A stretch of 30,440 nucleotides of DNA from JAAYKS01 sp964479435 (lineage in GTDB: Bacteria > Bacillota > Clostridia > Saccharofermentanales > UBA5734). Where the stretch lies: assembly GCA_964479435.1 (NCBI GenBank), contig CAYZME010000013.1, positions 1-30,440 of the forward strand, written 5' to 3'. The translations under genes were made by a program, and so were the position numbers. The notes beneath the pieces were generated by a model. The model was not told where the DNA came from, made no database searches, and saw nothing but the letters and a program-made list of their open reading frames with translations. This document shows positions 1-7,646 of the stretch, one piece after another. The stretch's first letter is position 1; each line of letters starts with the position of its first letter.

Positions 1-3
1 GCC

Positions 4-479
4 TCATGTCAAATTGAGCGCGAACGAACGCTTCACTTGCGCTTCCAAAGCCACTCGCTGGTTGTCGCTTTTCCGGCTTTTGGCCGTTTCCACAACAGCC
101 GTCATTTGTTCTGTTTTGCTCCTGGCCAGTCCCGTCAACATGCTCTGCAAGCGCACAATATCCTTTGTAATGGTCGCCGGATTGAGCGAAGCGCGCTGAG
201 CAAGGAGCTCGCGTTCTTGTTCACAAGGAGCTCGCGCTCTTGTTCATGGGACAAAACCCCGGCCTCAAGCAGACGTTCAAGCGGCGTAGTGGGGTGGTCG
301 TAGACACGCTTGCGACGCCCCACTGCGTCTTGGGTCCAGCCGATGGGTTTTTTGGTGGCGGTAAAATAATTCATCTTCAGGCAGACCGCCTGCCAGAGCA
401 TAGCCAGTGTTTGACGTTCGGCCTGCGTGTCATAGCGGTAAACGAGGAGCTGCGGCGTCGCGAACTGCCTGAGCTCTGC
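4..479 (-). pseudogene. Integrase-type transposase, C-terminal remnant, frameshifted
   Basis: Reading the minus strand from 479 gives a protein tail with VYRYDTQAER, then NYFTATKKPIGW, then GRRKRVYDHPTTPLERLLEAG. This is the C-terminal part of an rve/integrase-core transposase of the ISNCY-like or IS481-like kind, recognised from motif memory. The 5' part is missing: a TGA sits at 482-480, where a different transposase remnant begins. After HEQERELL the frame is broken by a 23-bp tandem duplication. If one copy is removed, the frame continues as AQRASLNPATITKDIVRLQS and on to a TGA at 6-4, matching the expected coiled C-terminus. What is seen is truncation plus frameshift; the family subclass is an inference. 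Confidence 0.72.
201..246. repeat. 23-bp tandem duplication inside transposase remnant
   Basis: Positions 201-223 and 224-246 are two adjacent 23-bp copies that begin CAAGGAGCTCGCG and differ at one base (T at 214, C at 237). Because 23 is not a multiple of three, the duplication shifts the reading frame of the minus-strand transposase tail. Confidence 0.9.
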
Positions 480-486
480 TCAGGCT

Positions 487-672
487 ATGATACGGATTTT
501 CCCAAATGAAGAGAGCCTGATCCGGCTGATGGGATCCGTGTTGATGGACATTCACGAGAAGTGGACGACCGGGAAGAAGTATTTCACGATGGACATGTAC
601 TACGAAGAACGGGACGCTGCGAAGAAGAAGGCAATGGCAGACCAGCCCAGGCGCCTTCACATTGTGTCTTGA
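487..672 (+). pseudogene. IS256-family (Mutator) transposase, C-terminal fragment
   Basis: The 61 residues, including IRIFPNEESLIRLMGSVLMD and then HEKWTTGKKYF, are the extreme C-terminus of an IS256/Mutator transposase, whose full length is about 400 residues. Only the last part remains, ending at a TGA at 670-672. The ATG at 487 is simply an internal methionine and there is no sign of expression. The fragment lies head-to-head against the minus-strand integrase remnant, and both have lost their N-terminal parts at the shared junction near 480-487. Confidence 0.8.
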
Positions 673-717
673 AGACCATTGACCGAAAGAAATTACACCA
701 ACATTCAGGACTTGATT

Positions 718-748
718 TTGATTGAAGGCTGTTAAAAAATGATATAAT
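718..748 (+). promoter_or_regulatory. Sigma-70 promoter of the secreted peptide gene
   Basis: A perfect TATAAT at 743-748 is preceded by TGA, making an extended -10 (TGn). A TTGATT at 718-723 lies 19 bp upstream as a possible -35. Transcription would start near 755, which leaves too little leader for the ATG at 761 and favours the starts at 779 or 794. Confidence 0.7.
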
Positions 749-778
749 ACATAAGAGTGGGTGTATAGAGCAACATTT

Positions 779-1141
779 ATGAAGAAGGAAGGCATGAGAA
801 GAGTGATTGTAGCTTGCGTATTGGCAGCCTCTTTGCTAGCTGTAGGGACAATCGTTATGGCTGACACTTGTGCAACAAGTTGTTCTTTATCCTACAGTGG
901 TGGGAAAACGGCTTCATATGCGCAAATTCAAGCAATTGATGAGTTTAATCATACGCATCGTGCATGGGCAAAATTACAACAAGCAGTGCCTCCCTATAGT
1001 TCTTGGACAAAGACAGGGGCATGGGCGTCTGGCCTTGCCAACGCGAGGACCGCGTATATAGATCCTGTTCTTTATGGCCCGTTTTGGCCAGCTGAGGGGG
1101 ATTGGGAGTGTTCATATAGCGGATACGTATTTGATCATTAA
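779..1141 (+). CDS. Secreted small peptide, lactococcin 972-like candidate
   Basis: This is a 120-residue precursor with a clear Sec signal peptide: a basic start (MKKEGMRR), a hydrophobic core, then VGTIVMA before ADT. It leaves a mature peptide of about 90 residues with CX3C near its start and a third Cys near its end. The mature part has H, then SSWTKTGAWASGLANARTAY, then YGPFW. This resembles the lactococcin 972 family pattern (H...S..., then a G-x-W-A-x segment, then an aromatic-rich end). The similarity is weak and judged by eye. The two permease-like genes just downstream fit, because lactococcin 972 genes usually precede a multi-spanning FtsX-like protein. The start could also be ATG 794, which has AAGGAAGG just upstream. 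The ATG at 761 is unlikely given the promoter. It could be another kind of secreted peptide. Confidence 0.6.
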   Translation: MKKEGMRRVIVACVLAASLLAVGTIVMADTCATSCSLSYSGGKTASYAQIQAIDEFNHTHRAWAKLQQAVPPYSSWTKTGAWASGLANARTAYIDPVLYGPFWPAEGDWECSYSGYVFDH

Positions 1142-1191
1142 ATAATAAAAATAATGCACCCACTCAAATAAAATTTATTATCGGAGGAGGC

Positions 1192-2244
1192 ATGAAGCAC
1201 GCTCGTATATGGAGTCGGTCTTTCTGTTCAGCATGGCCTCTGACCGCGCTGTTTATCCTGCTGACCTTGTCTGCCGGGTTGTTCATGAGCCTGCTCTTCA
1301 AGCAAGAACATTTGCGCCGTGTCGGGAGGGGTTTTTATGGGGATCATGCGGTGTTTTTTTCTTTGGCGGGAGACTTTCAAAGAGAAGAGTGGCAGCTGGC
1401 ATCGCTATTGGATATCACGGCGCTGACCGACTCGATCGTGGTGGTCGCCGTTGACGGGGTGCGTGGTGTCTTGTTGAAAGGAAATCCCGAGACACCCCCG
1501 ATGCTGGAAGGACGGTTCCTGACAGCAAAAGAGAGCACCGGGGAGGAGAGGGTCGCTGTCGTTGGCAGCAATCAATGGGAAAAAGTAACAACAAGGGACG
1601 GCGCCCACTTTGTGGATTGGGATGGCCGGCGATATGAAGTGGTCGGCAAGATGGGGACGCCGTACGAGAGCGCGCTCAATGATCTGGTGATGGTCGGTAT
1701 GGGTTCGATCCCCGTGGGGCGGGCAGCCGCGGGACGTTTTTATGTGGATGGCAAACATCCGCAAAAAGCGTTTGAAGAAATCTACCGCCGCGCCGAGTCG
1801 ACGGGCGTGTTTCAAGTCAAGGCAATGGACCGGCCCGTCGAGATGGCCGATGCGATCCGGCTCAATCTACGCTTCGGTTGGCTTTATGTGTCGCTGGTGA
1901 CGCTGATCATGATGGTCAGCTGTTCCATTTTGATGGTGTTGTGGATCCGGGGCAAGACAAGAGCCATCGCGATTTACCGGCTGGTAGGATATGGAGGATT
2001 CCGCATCTGTGTCCAAACGTTACTAGACGGGATGCTTCCCGCTTTGATCGGCATTTTCCTGGCCGTGTTGATGCAATATGGTTTATCCGTGGGTGGCTTG
2101 TATCGGGTGGAAACCACGTTTATCCGGCAATCCATCCCCATCGCGGGATTTGCTTTCCTTGTGGGATTCCTGTCTACCGGACCGGCGTTGCTGCGGGCGA
2201 TTCGCGTGGATGTTGTCACTGTGTTGAGGCGGGGTAGCGTATGA
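1192..2244 (+). CDS. FtsX/MacB-like ABC permease subunit 1
   Basis: The 350-residue protein has the classic FtsX topology: one N-terminal membrane helix (about 14-36), a large extracytoplasmic domain (about 40-220) and three C-terminal helices (about 226-250, 268-292 and 306-332). The loop RGKTRAIAIYRLVGYG after the second helix is the typical FtsX cytoplasmic segment. The ribosome site CGGAGGAGG lies just before the ATG. It follows the secreted peptide gene by 50 bp and overlaps the next permease gene. In the family, such subunits work with an ABC ATPase to move or sense extracellular peptides and lipids. No ATPase is encoded here. A role in export of, or immunity to, the upstream peptide is inferred from context. 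Confidence 0.75.
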   Translation: MKHARIWSRSFCSAWPLTALFILLTLSAGLFMSLLFKQEHLRRVGRGFYGDHAVFFSLAGDFQREEWQLASLLDITALTDSIVVVAVDGVRGVLLKGNPETPPMLEGRFLTAKESTGEERVAVVGSNQWEKVTTRDGAHFVDWDGRRYEVVGKMGTPYESALNDLVMVGMGSIPVGRAAAGRFYVDGKHPQKAFEEIYRRAESTGVFQVKAMDRPVEMADAIRLNLRFGWLYVSLVTLIMMVSCSILMVLWIRGKTRAIAIYRLVGYGGFRICVQTLLDGMLPALIGIFLAVLMQYGLSVGGLYRVETTFIRQSIPIAGFAFLVGFLSTGPALLRAIRVDVVTVLRRGSV

Positions 2245-3545
2245 GTGTCATCTGGCGTGAGATCAGGAGAAACATACAGGGGCGCGCGCGTCACTGGCTC
2301 TTGATGATCGCGGTGTTGGCACTCAGTATCGCCACCGCGCACATCGCCTGGCTGGATTATGACGGCTATCGCAAATACGCCCGGTATTCCTATCGCGACA
2401 AAATTTCACGTTACAACGCCTATGACATAGAGCGCGCATTTGTCGGCGGCGCCGTCGCCAACCGTGATCGTGGGGATTGGTTTCGCAACCTGCAGTTATT
2501 CTACGATGAACTCAGGCAAAGCCCGGGCATGACTGTGTTTAACGCGGAGATGCTCGGGTATATCCCGCTGCCAGGATTGCCTGTGCTACCCACCGAGTTC
2601 TCTTTTGAGTCCGCGTATTACTATGAGGATGTCGAGGGGATGGAAGCGGTCGTCCCGGAGGGGATCGATGTCAGTGGGCTGGCAGTTGTGCAGGCCTCTG
2701 AAAACATATTTGAACTATTTGATTTGACGCTGCAAGAGGGGTCGTTCCCTGCGGCAGAAAGTTATGTCTATATGAAGGGGAAACCGGTCGAGATCGTGAT
2801 GGGAGCGGCTTTTCGCCCCTATTTCAAAGTCGGTGACACAATCGCGATTCAGTGGATATCAGAGGAAGTGGAATTGGCTGTGGCGGGCTTTCTGGATGAA
2901 GGTTTGACGATCCCCGATCAAGGGGGCAGAGGCGAGGCACGGTTGGACCATTGGCTTGTTTTCCCTTCGTTCGAACAAGCGGGGGATATGGGGGAGACTT
3001 TGTGGCGGCAACACTTCGCTGACAAAGCGTATCCGATGCTGCTATCGGACATGGATTTGGTGACAGTGGACGAGTATGTCAATCGGATCGCCTTGCGCGT
3101 GGATGTCCCGTTGGCGCGTGTGGATCAGATTTCTATGGCTCACCCCATGCCGGCGGGGAGCGGGACATTTCAATCCCAGGCACTGACGCTGGCAGTTGTG
3201 CTGTTAGCAATCACAACCGTTGCCGTCACGATTGTGATCCTGTCTGGGGTAGAATTCCGGACCAACTTCCCCGTGTACGCAATTTATCTGATGACGGGAA
3301 GTGCTCCGGGTCACATCTTCCTGATTTACGCTCTCGAGAAGATTCTGATGATGATCCCCGCGTTTTTGATCGCCCTGCCGATCGCTAAACGGGCGTATAT
3401 CACAGGGTTTTTCGCTTCGCTTCCTTATCTTTTGCCGCCCATGGCCAGAATTGCCGCAGGGCTGCTTGTTGTATCTTGGGTTCCCGGGTTGCTCCATTTA
3501 CGTTTTTTGCGGCTATCTCAATTGTTGAAAAGAAAGAATATATAA
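2241..3545 (+). CDS. FtsX/MacB-like ABC permease subunit 2
   Basis: The 434-residue protein repeats the topology of its neighbour: an N-terminal helix (about 14-34), an extracytoplasmic domain of roughly 270 residues, and three helices in the last 120 residues. It has an FtsX-type loop (RTNFPVYAIYLMTGSAPG). Its ATG overlaps the preceding stop as ATGA, so the two subunits are translationally coupled and probably form a heterodimer. The pair together (about 780 residues, eight helices) resembles a split form of the single seven-helix protein linked to lactococcin 972 genes. No Walker motifs or neighbouring ATPase were found. Function in peptide export or self-protection is inferred. Confidence 0.75.
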   Translation: MSVIWREIRRNIQGRARHWLLMIAVLALSIATAHIAWLDYDGYRKYARYSYRDKISRYNAYDIERAFVGGAVANRDRGDWFRNLQLFYDELRQSPGMTVFNAEMLGYIPLPGLPVLPTEFSFESAYYYEDVEGMEAVVPEGIDVSGLAVVQASENIFELFDLTLQEGSFPAAESYVYMKGKPVEIVMGAAFRPYFKVGDTIAIQWISEEVELAVAGFLDEGLTIPDQGGRGEARLDHWLVFPSFEQAGDMGETLWRQHFADKAYPMLLSDMDLVTVDEYVNRIALRVDVPLARVDQISMAHPMPAGSGTFQSQALTLAVVLLAITTVAVTIVILSGVEFRTNFPVYAIYLMTGSAPGHIFLIYALEKILMMIPAFLIALPIAKRAYITGFFASLPYLLPPMARIAAGLLVVSWVPGLLHLRFLRLSQLLKRKNI

Positions 3546-3599
3546 AAACGATGCAATGCTCCTCGGAATCGATTGCCTTTACAGAGGGATTTCACATTC

Positions 3600-5573
3600 T
3601 CATGGCTTTCGGATTTTGAAATGGTACTGAAAGGTCTCATATCGATACGCTGTTCCCCAACTCATTTCCAGACAGAGGATATATTCACCGCTTTCGGTCG
3701 GTGCTCGAAACAGCCGGCTGTTTTCGTAAACGATAGCAGCTTGGTCATCATAGAGTGTGTAGCTTTGCGCACCGGTTACTTGCTCAGGCGACCTGACGAT
3801 CTCTGTGTCACCCACCAGATCCAGGGTGTTCAGATCTGACGGCAAGGCGGAGGGGGTGATTCGATCCCACTGTTGCGTCATTCCGCTTTGATATCTTTCG
3901 ATCCGGTGCGCATGGGGATATAGAACCGATCTACCCGAAGTCATATATATTGCCCTTTTTTCGCCCGGGTTGGTAAGGAGGCGGTACTGCGCATCGTAAT
4001 CGCCCTCTATTTCGCGCGTGTCAGCTATATTCCAGTAACCGACCACCTCTGTATCAGCCACAAGCAAAGCAACTTGAACCCATGTTGAACCATCTATCGT
4101 GACGGTACATATATCCAGCTCTTGGCCCATGTAACCCGAGAAATCCAACCCGTTCTGCATAGATCGACCGTTCAATTGACGCATTATTTCGCCAATTTCT
4201 TCGCCTCCGATCACGACATCAAAGCCTGTTGGGAGCAGGATTTTCTGTGAGCCCGCCGAGTTTGCAACAGATTGGATGGATGAATCCGTTTTGGTCAAGA
4301 AGGCTATGGCTATTTCGCAAGCGGATTTGGGCGGAGTCGGCTGAACCCCGTGGGGGGTTGGCGTGGTTTGGATGGCCGGGGGCGTTGTTGTGGGGCTGAT
4401 ATCTGCGGATGGGCTGATCGCAGGCGATCGGTAACCGGCCTTTAGTCTGTTAAAATCTTCCATGTAAGCCGCGGCGCCTGGGCCTGCGATATAGATATCC
4501 CCCTGTTCATCAAGAGCAAGAACAAAAGCGGTTCCGGCAGCGACGCTGACCATCTGTGGCCACGATGAAACATCAACCACCTCGCTTCCGATCTCCACCA
4601 CAACCGTCCCGTCGTTTTTGAGCCCGGCGATTGTAGCGGGGCCTGCGGATATCATGCTTATGTCACGCCAAGAGGACACGCCCTCAACATACAGGTCATG
4701 CTCGGCTCCAATGGCACCATCCACTTCGACTGTTCCGTTCGCGCGTAACCCGATGGACCACAAACCGGCTGCTCTAATCATTACCATATCTGTCCATTTG
4801 CTAATGACGGAGGGATCAAACCCAAACCCCAACCCCACAACCGTCCCATCTTTCTTGAGCCCCAGGGTGTGGAATGTGCCCGCTGCGATATCAATCACAT
4901 CGGTCCATTTCCCGGTGTCGATTTGCCGCATGGAATTATCTCCCATACCGATGACCGTGCCATCCCAGCGCAAGCCAATCGTATGAGTCGGACCGGCCGC
5001 CACTAGGGAGATGTCTTTCCAGGAACCTACAAGGAGGTGACCCGGGTGGGTGGTTTGGCCGTCGAGAACGCCTTGATCTTTTCCAACCGCGATGACGGTT
5101 CCATCTTTCCGAATGCCAAATGTCTGATCATCACTCGCGTAAATAGAGGCAATCTCCGTCCATGTCGACACATCACACTGCCCGTATCGGTCATCCCCGG
5201 CCGCAATAACAGTTCCATCTTGGCGGAGCGCGACCATGTGATTCGCTCCCGCCGCGATCGCGGCGAATCCGATAGTCGGCCGCGGGAGTAGAGAAGGAGC
5301 GTGGCTCCTGCCCTGATTCCAACTGAAAGGGAGTTTGATCAAGCCGGCGATTCCTGCCGCCAGAGTGCCCACAAGAATGAACAGGATCAGGTTTGCCACG
5401 AGAACCAGCCGGCGCGCTTTTCCCGCCGGTTCATGCACAATGATTGAATTGTCTCCAGCTTTGGGGTCAGATAAATGAATACGGATCGACTGCCACAGAT
5501 CGCCGGTTTCAAATTCCGCGCGTTTCGCCCAAGACAATACATCTTTTTTAGTTATTTTTTTCTCTTTATTCAC
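3600..5573 (-). CDS. Membrane-anchored RCC1-repeat protein, putative ECF regulator
   Basis: The 657-residue protein starts with a cytoplasmic segment of about 54 residues and one membrane helix (about 55-80). About seven RCC1-type repeats follow (about 100-370), each with the pattern AAG..H..GL..DGTV...G. A Pro/Thr-rich linker (about 390-420) leads to a C-terminal domain with LPTGFDVV and LDFSGYMGQELDI, resembling DUF4830. It lies 38 bp downstream of an ECF sigma gene in the same direction, the usual place of an anti-sigma factor. A short cytoplasmic head, one helix and a large outer sensor fit that role, but the head is not a recognisable zinc-binding anti-sigma domain. Inference: a transmembrane sensor that controls the sigma factor. 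It could instead be a surface protein simply co-transcribed with it. Confidence 0.75.
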   Translation of the reverse strand: MNKEKKITKKDVLSWAKRAEFETGDLWQSIRIHLSDPKAGDNSIIVHEPAGKARRLVLVANLILFILVGTLAAGIAGLIKLPFSWNQGRSHAPSLLPRPTIGFAAIAAGANHMVALRQDGTVIAAGDDRYGQCDVSTWTEIASIYASDDQTFGIRKDGTVIAVGKDQGVLDGQTTHPGHLLVGSWKDISLVAAGPTHTIGLRWDGTVIGMGDNSMRQIDTGKWTDVIDIAAGTFHTLGLKKDGTVVGLGFGFDPSVISKWTDMVMIRAAGLWSIGLRANGTVEVDGAIGAEHDLYVEGVSSWRDISMISAGPATIAGLKNDGTVVVEIGSEVVDVSSWPQMVSVAAGTAFVLALDEQGDIYIAGPGAAAYMEDFNRLKAGYRSPAISPSADISPTTTPPAIQTTPTPHGVQPTPPKSACEIAIAFLTKTDSSIQSVANSAGSQKILLPTGFDVVIGGEEIGEIMRQLNGRSMQNGLDFSGYMGQELDICTVTIDGSTWVQVALLVADTEVVGYWNIADTREIEGDYDAQYRLLTNPGEKRAIYMTSGRSVLYPHAHRIERYQSGMTQQWDRITPSALPSDLNTLDLVGDTEIVRSPEQVTGAQSYTLYDDQAAIVYENSRLFRAPTESGEYILCLEMSWGTAYRYETFQYHFKIRKP

Positions 5574-5611
5574 CGGGTGCAGTCCTCCTAACCAAACGGA
5601 TCATGCGCCAT

Positions 5612-6130
5612 CTATTCAGCCAGCAGTATTTTGAGATCGCGAACAGCGCATCGGTAACGATAATGTGTGCTCCGGTAAGACAATCCGAGTATTTTACTTA
5701 TTTCTGAATGACTCAGTCCAGCAATCGCCTTCAGAACGAAAACCTGAGCTTCCAATACCCCCAATCGACTGAGACCGATGCGCAGCGAAATTTCACGATC
5801 CGGATCCGGCGTGGTCATGAGCGGCGCGAGCGCGTTGGCATTTTCAAAAGATTCGATGGATATCCAATTCTTATTGCGACGCAGGAGATCAACGGCTTTA
5901 TGTCTTGCAATGGTGTAGATCCAAGCCTTTGGATTGTGATCGTATCGGTAATCCGTGGCATGCCTCCAAATGTATAACATGGTTTCCTGCAAGATATCCT
6001 CTGCCAGGTTGTTGTCTCTGACAATCGCGAAAGCAGCGGCCATAATGCCTCTGCGGTGATTTTGGTACAATGACTCGAGTGCGCCAGGATCCCCATGCGC
6101 AATATTTTTTAGTAAGCGAGTTTCGTCCAT
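5612..6130 (-). CDS. RNA polymerase ECF-type sigma factor
   Basis: The 172-residue protein has only sigma regions 2 and 4, as in the extracytoplasmic-function group. Region 2 contains AEDILQETMLYIWRHA and NPKAWIYTIARHKAVDLLRR. Region 4 contains GLSHSEISKILGLSYRSTHY, a helix-turn-helix for -35 recognition. The ATG at 6130 has GAGGGG about seven bases upstream. The gene starts a two-gene unit with the RCC1-repeat membrane protein, its likely partner. The long AT-rich stretch upstream should hold its promoter, perhaps autoregulated. Target genes are unknown; the convergent peptide/permease operon is a possible but unproven target. Confidence 0.9.
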   Translation of the reverse strand: MDETRLLKNIAHGDPGALESLYQNHRRGIMAAAFAIVRDNNLAEDILQETMLYIWRHATDYRYDHNPKAWIYTIARHKAVDLLRRNKNWISIESFENANALAPLMTTPDPDREISLRIGLSRLGVLEAQVFVLKAIAGLSHSEISKILGLSYRSTHYRYRCAVRDLKILLAE

Positions 6131-6310
6131 ATCACACCCCTCTAATATACATAGCGAAGCTTGGTCAGGAAAATAACAAAACGCCTTTTATAAGACGTTT
6201 TAATTTTAACAAAAATTCGAGAGAGAAATCATTTAATCAATAATTTAATTTATAATAAATATAAACTATAACATCTACACAAATATAAAATTAACCACCC
6301 AGACGCGTCC
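6131..6310. promoter_or_regulatory. AT-rich upstream region of the sigma factor gene
   Basis: This stretch is very AT-rich and has no credible gene. It contains an imperfect inverted repeat at 6178-6201 (AAAACGCCTT...AAGACGTTTT). The sharp change to GC-rich sequence after about 6310 may mark the right edge of the island. The sigma factor promoter must lie here, but no single -35/-10 pair stands out. Confidence 0.45.
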
Positions 6311-6320
6311 GCATATGCGT

Positions 6321-6349
6321 TTGACATCCCATTGTCGCTGGAGTAAAAC
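6321..6349 (+). promoter_or_regulatory. Promoter of the dehydrogenase/aguA cluster
   Basis: A consensus TTGACA at 6321-6326 is followed after 17 bp by TAAAAC (6344-6349), four of six matches to the -10. A start near 6356 gives a leader of about 128 nt before the dehydrogenase gene. Apart from the ribosome site GGGGAGG at 6469-6475, I see no known riboswitch in that leader. Confidence 0.5.
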
Positions 6350-6483
6350 AATGCAAGATAGATGGGAGCTGTGCGAGCAGGTCAAGCGTCGGTTGGAGCG
6401 CGTCGGTCACGGCGGTCGCATGCGCTTGGGCGGTGCCTGTCGCGCAAGGCCGGCCTGGCGGATAGGGTGGGGAGGCAAAGCAA

Positions 6484-7554
6484 ATGATGGATCAACGGAT
6501 CGAAGAGCCGCGATTGCGGACGTTTGGCGAAGCGGTGTTTCGCGCGGCAGGGTACACAGCGGAGCAAAGCGCCGACATCGTCGATGTGCTGTTGACGGCC
6601 GATTTATATGGAATCGAATCGCACGGAGTGCAGCGGCTGATTCGCTATTATCAAGCGATGCGTGAAGGCTCCATCCGCCCGGACGCCAGTTACCGCATCA
6701 TTCATGAGACGCCGCTTTCGGCCGTGATCGACGCGCCCCGCACCATGGGGCAGTTGATGGGGAAATTTGGCATGCGCCTGGCAATGGACAAGGCGCGGCA
6801 AGTGGGGATCGGCATGGTTGTGATCCGGCGCACCAATCATTACGGCATCGCCGGCTATTACGCATCGATGGCCGCCGCCCAAGACATGATCGGGATCAGC
6901 ATGGCGAACACCGAAGCGATCATGATTCCGACCCACGGGCGCCAGGCCATGTTGGGCACCAACCCCATCGCTCTGTGCATGCCCGCCGACCCCGTGCCCT
7001 TCTGGTTTGACGCGGCGACGACGGTGGTGACGCGCGGCAAGCTGGAGGTCTATGACAAGCGGGGAGAGGCGCTGCCGCATGGCTGGGCGGCCGATGAACA
7101 CGGTCAGGATTGCACCGATGCCGGCCGCGTAATTGGCAATATCATCGCCAAGCTGGGAGGCGGCATTTTGCCGCTGGGCGGGTTGGACGAGCAAACAGGA
7201 TCGCACAAAGGCTATGGCTTGGCGATGGTGGTCGAAATCCTCACGGCCATTGTCAGTGGCGGTACGACCGGTCCGCATGTGCAAAGATCGGGAAACAGCG
7301 ACACGACGTTTACCATGTGGGCGATCGACTATGGCATTTTTGGCAACAAAGTCGAAATCCGTGACCGCATGTCCACTTTGTTGCAAGAGTTGCGCGACAG
7401 CCCGCGGGCAGCCGGCCGGGATCGAATTTACATCCACGGCGAAAAAGAGCGGGAGTCGCGCCAACGCATGCTGCGTGAAGGCATCCCCGTGCAGGCCGCG
7501 ACGCTGGCCGAGCTGCGCATGATCGGTGACGAGCTGGGCGTGCCCCGGATTTGA
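6484..7554 (+). CDS. Malate/L-lactate dehydrogenase-type oxidoreductase (Ldh_2 family)
   Basis: The 356-residue protein belongs to the NAD(P)-dependent Ldh_2 family (ureidoglycolate, malate, sulfolactate and 2,3-diketogulonate dehydrogenases). It shows GIESHGVQRL (about 43-52), RRTNHYGIAGYYASMA (about 118-133), GTNPIALCMPA and TGSHKGYGLAMVVE (about 239-252), the active-site and cofactor-binding signatures. The start at 6484 has GGGGAGG eight bases upstream; ATG 6487 is equally possible. It precedes a GH67 alpha-glucuronidase and a sugar isomerase-like gene on the same strand, so an oxo-acid or sugar-acid substrate derived from uronates is likely. The exact substrate cannot be read from the sequence. 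Confidence 0.9.
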   Translation: MMDQRIEEPRLRTFGEAVFRAAGYTAEQSADIVDVLLTADLYGIESHGVQRLIRYYQAMREGSIRPDASYRIIHETPLSAVIDAPRTMGQLMGKFGMRLAMDKARQVGIGMVVIRRTNHYGIAGYYASMAAAQDMIGISMANTEAIMIPTHGRQAMLGTNPIALCMPADPVPFWFDAATTVVTRGKLEVYDKRGEALPHGWAADEHGQDCTDAGRVIGNIIAKLGGGILPLGGLDEQTGSHKGYGLAMVVEILTAIVSGGTTGPHVQRSGNSDTTFTMWAIDYGIFGNKVEIRDRMSTLLQELRDSPRAAGRDRIYIHGEKERESRQRMLREGIPVQAATLAELRMIGDELGVPRI

Positions 7555-7583
7555 GCCGCCGGACGATGCCGGCGGGGGGCGCG

Positions 7584-7592
7584 TGTTACAAT
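7584..7592 (+). promoter_or_regulatory. Extended -10 promoter upstream of aguA
   Basis: TG at 7584-7585, one base, then TACAAT at 7587-7592 forms an extended -10 in the 92-bp gap before aguA. No good -35 is visible. It may give aguA its own start in addition to read-through from the dehydrogenase gene. Confidence 0.45.
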
Positions 7593-7646
7593 CGAGAGGG
7601 TGCCTTGCGAACCCGGTTACAAACATAAAAAAGAGGAGAATAGAGC

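Noticed and set aside
430..867. Minus-strand open frame opposite the IS256 tail and peptide promoter
   Set aside because: It crosses the junction and the promoter, and the translation matches nothing recognisable.
6315..6665. Plus-strand small ORF running into the Ldh_2 gene
   Set aside because: It overlaps the dehydrogenase gene in another frame, has no ribosome site and no recognisable sequence.
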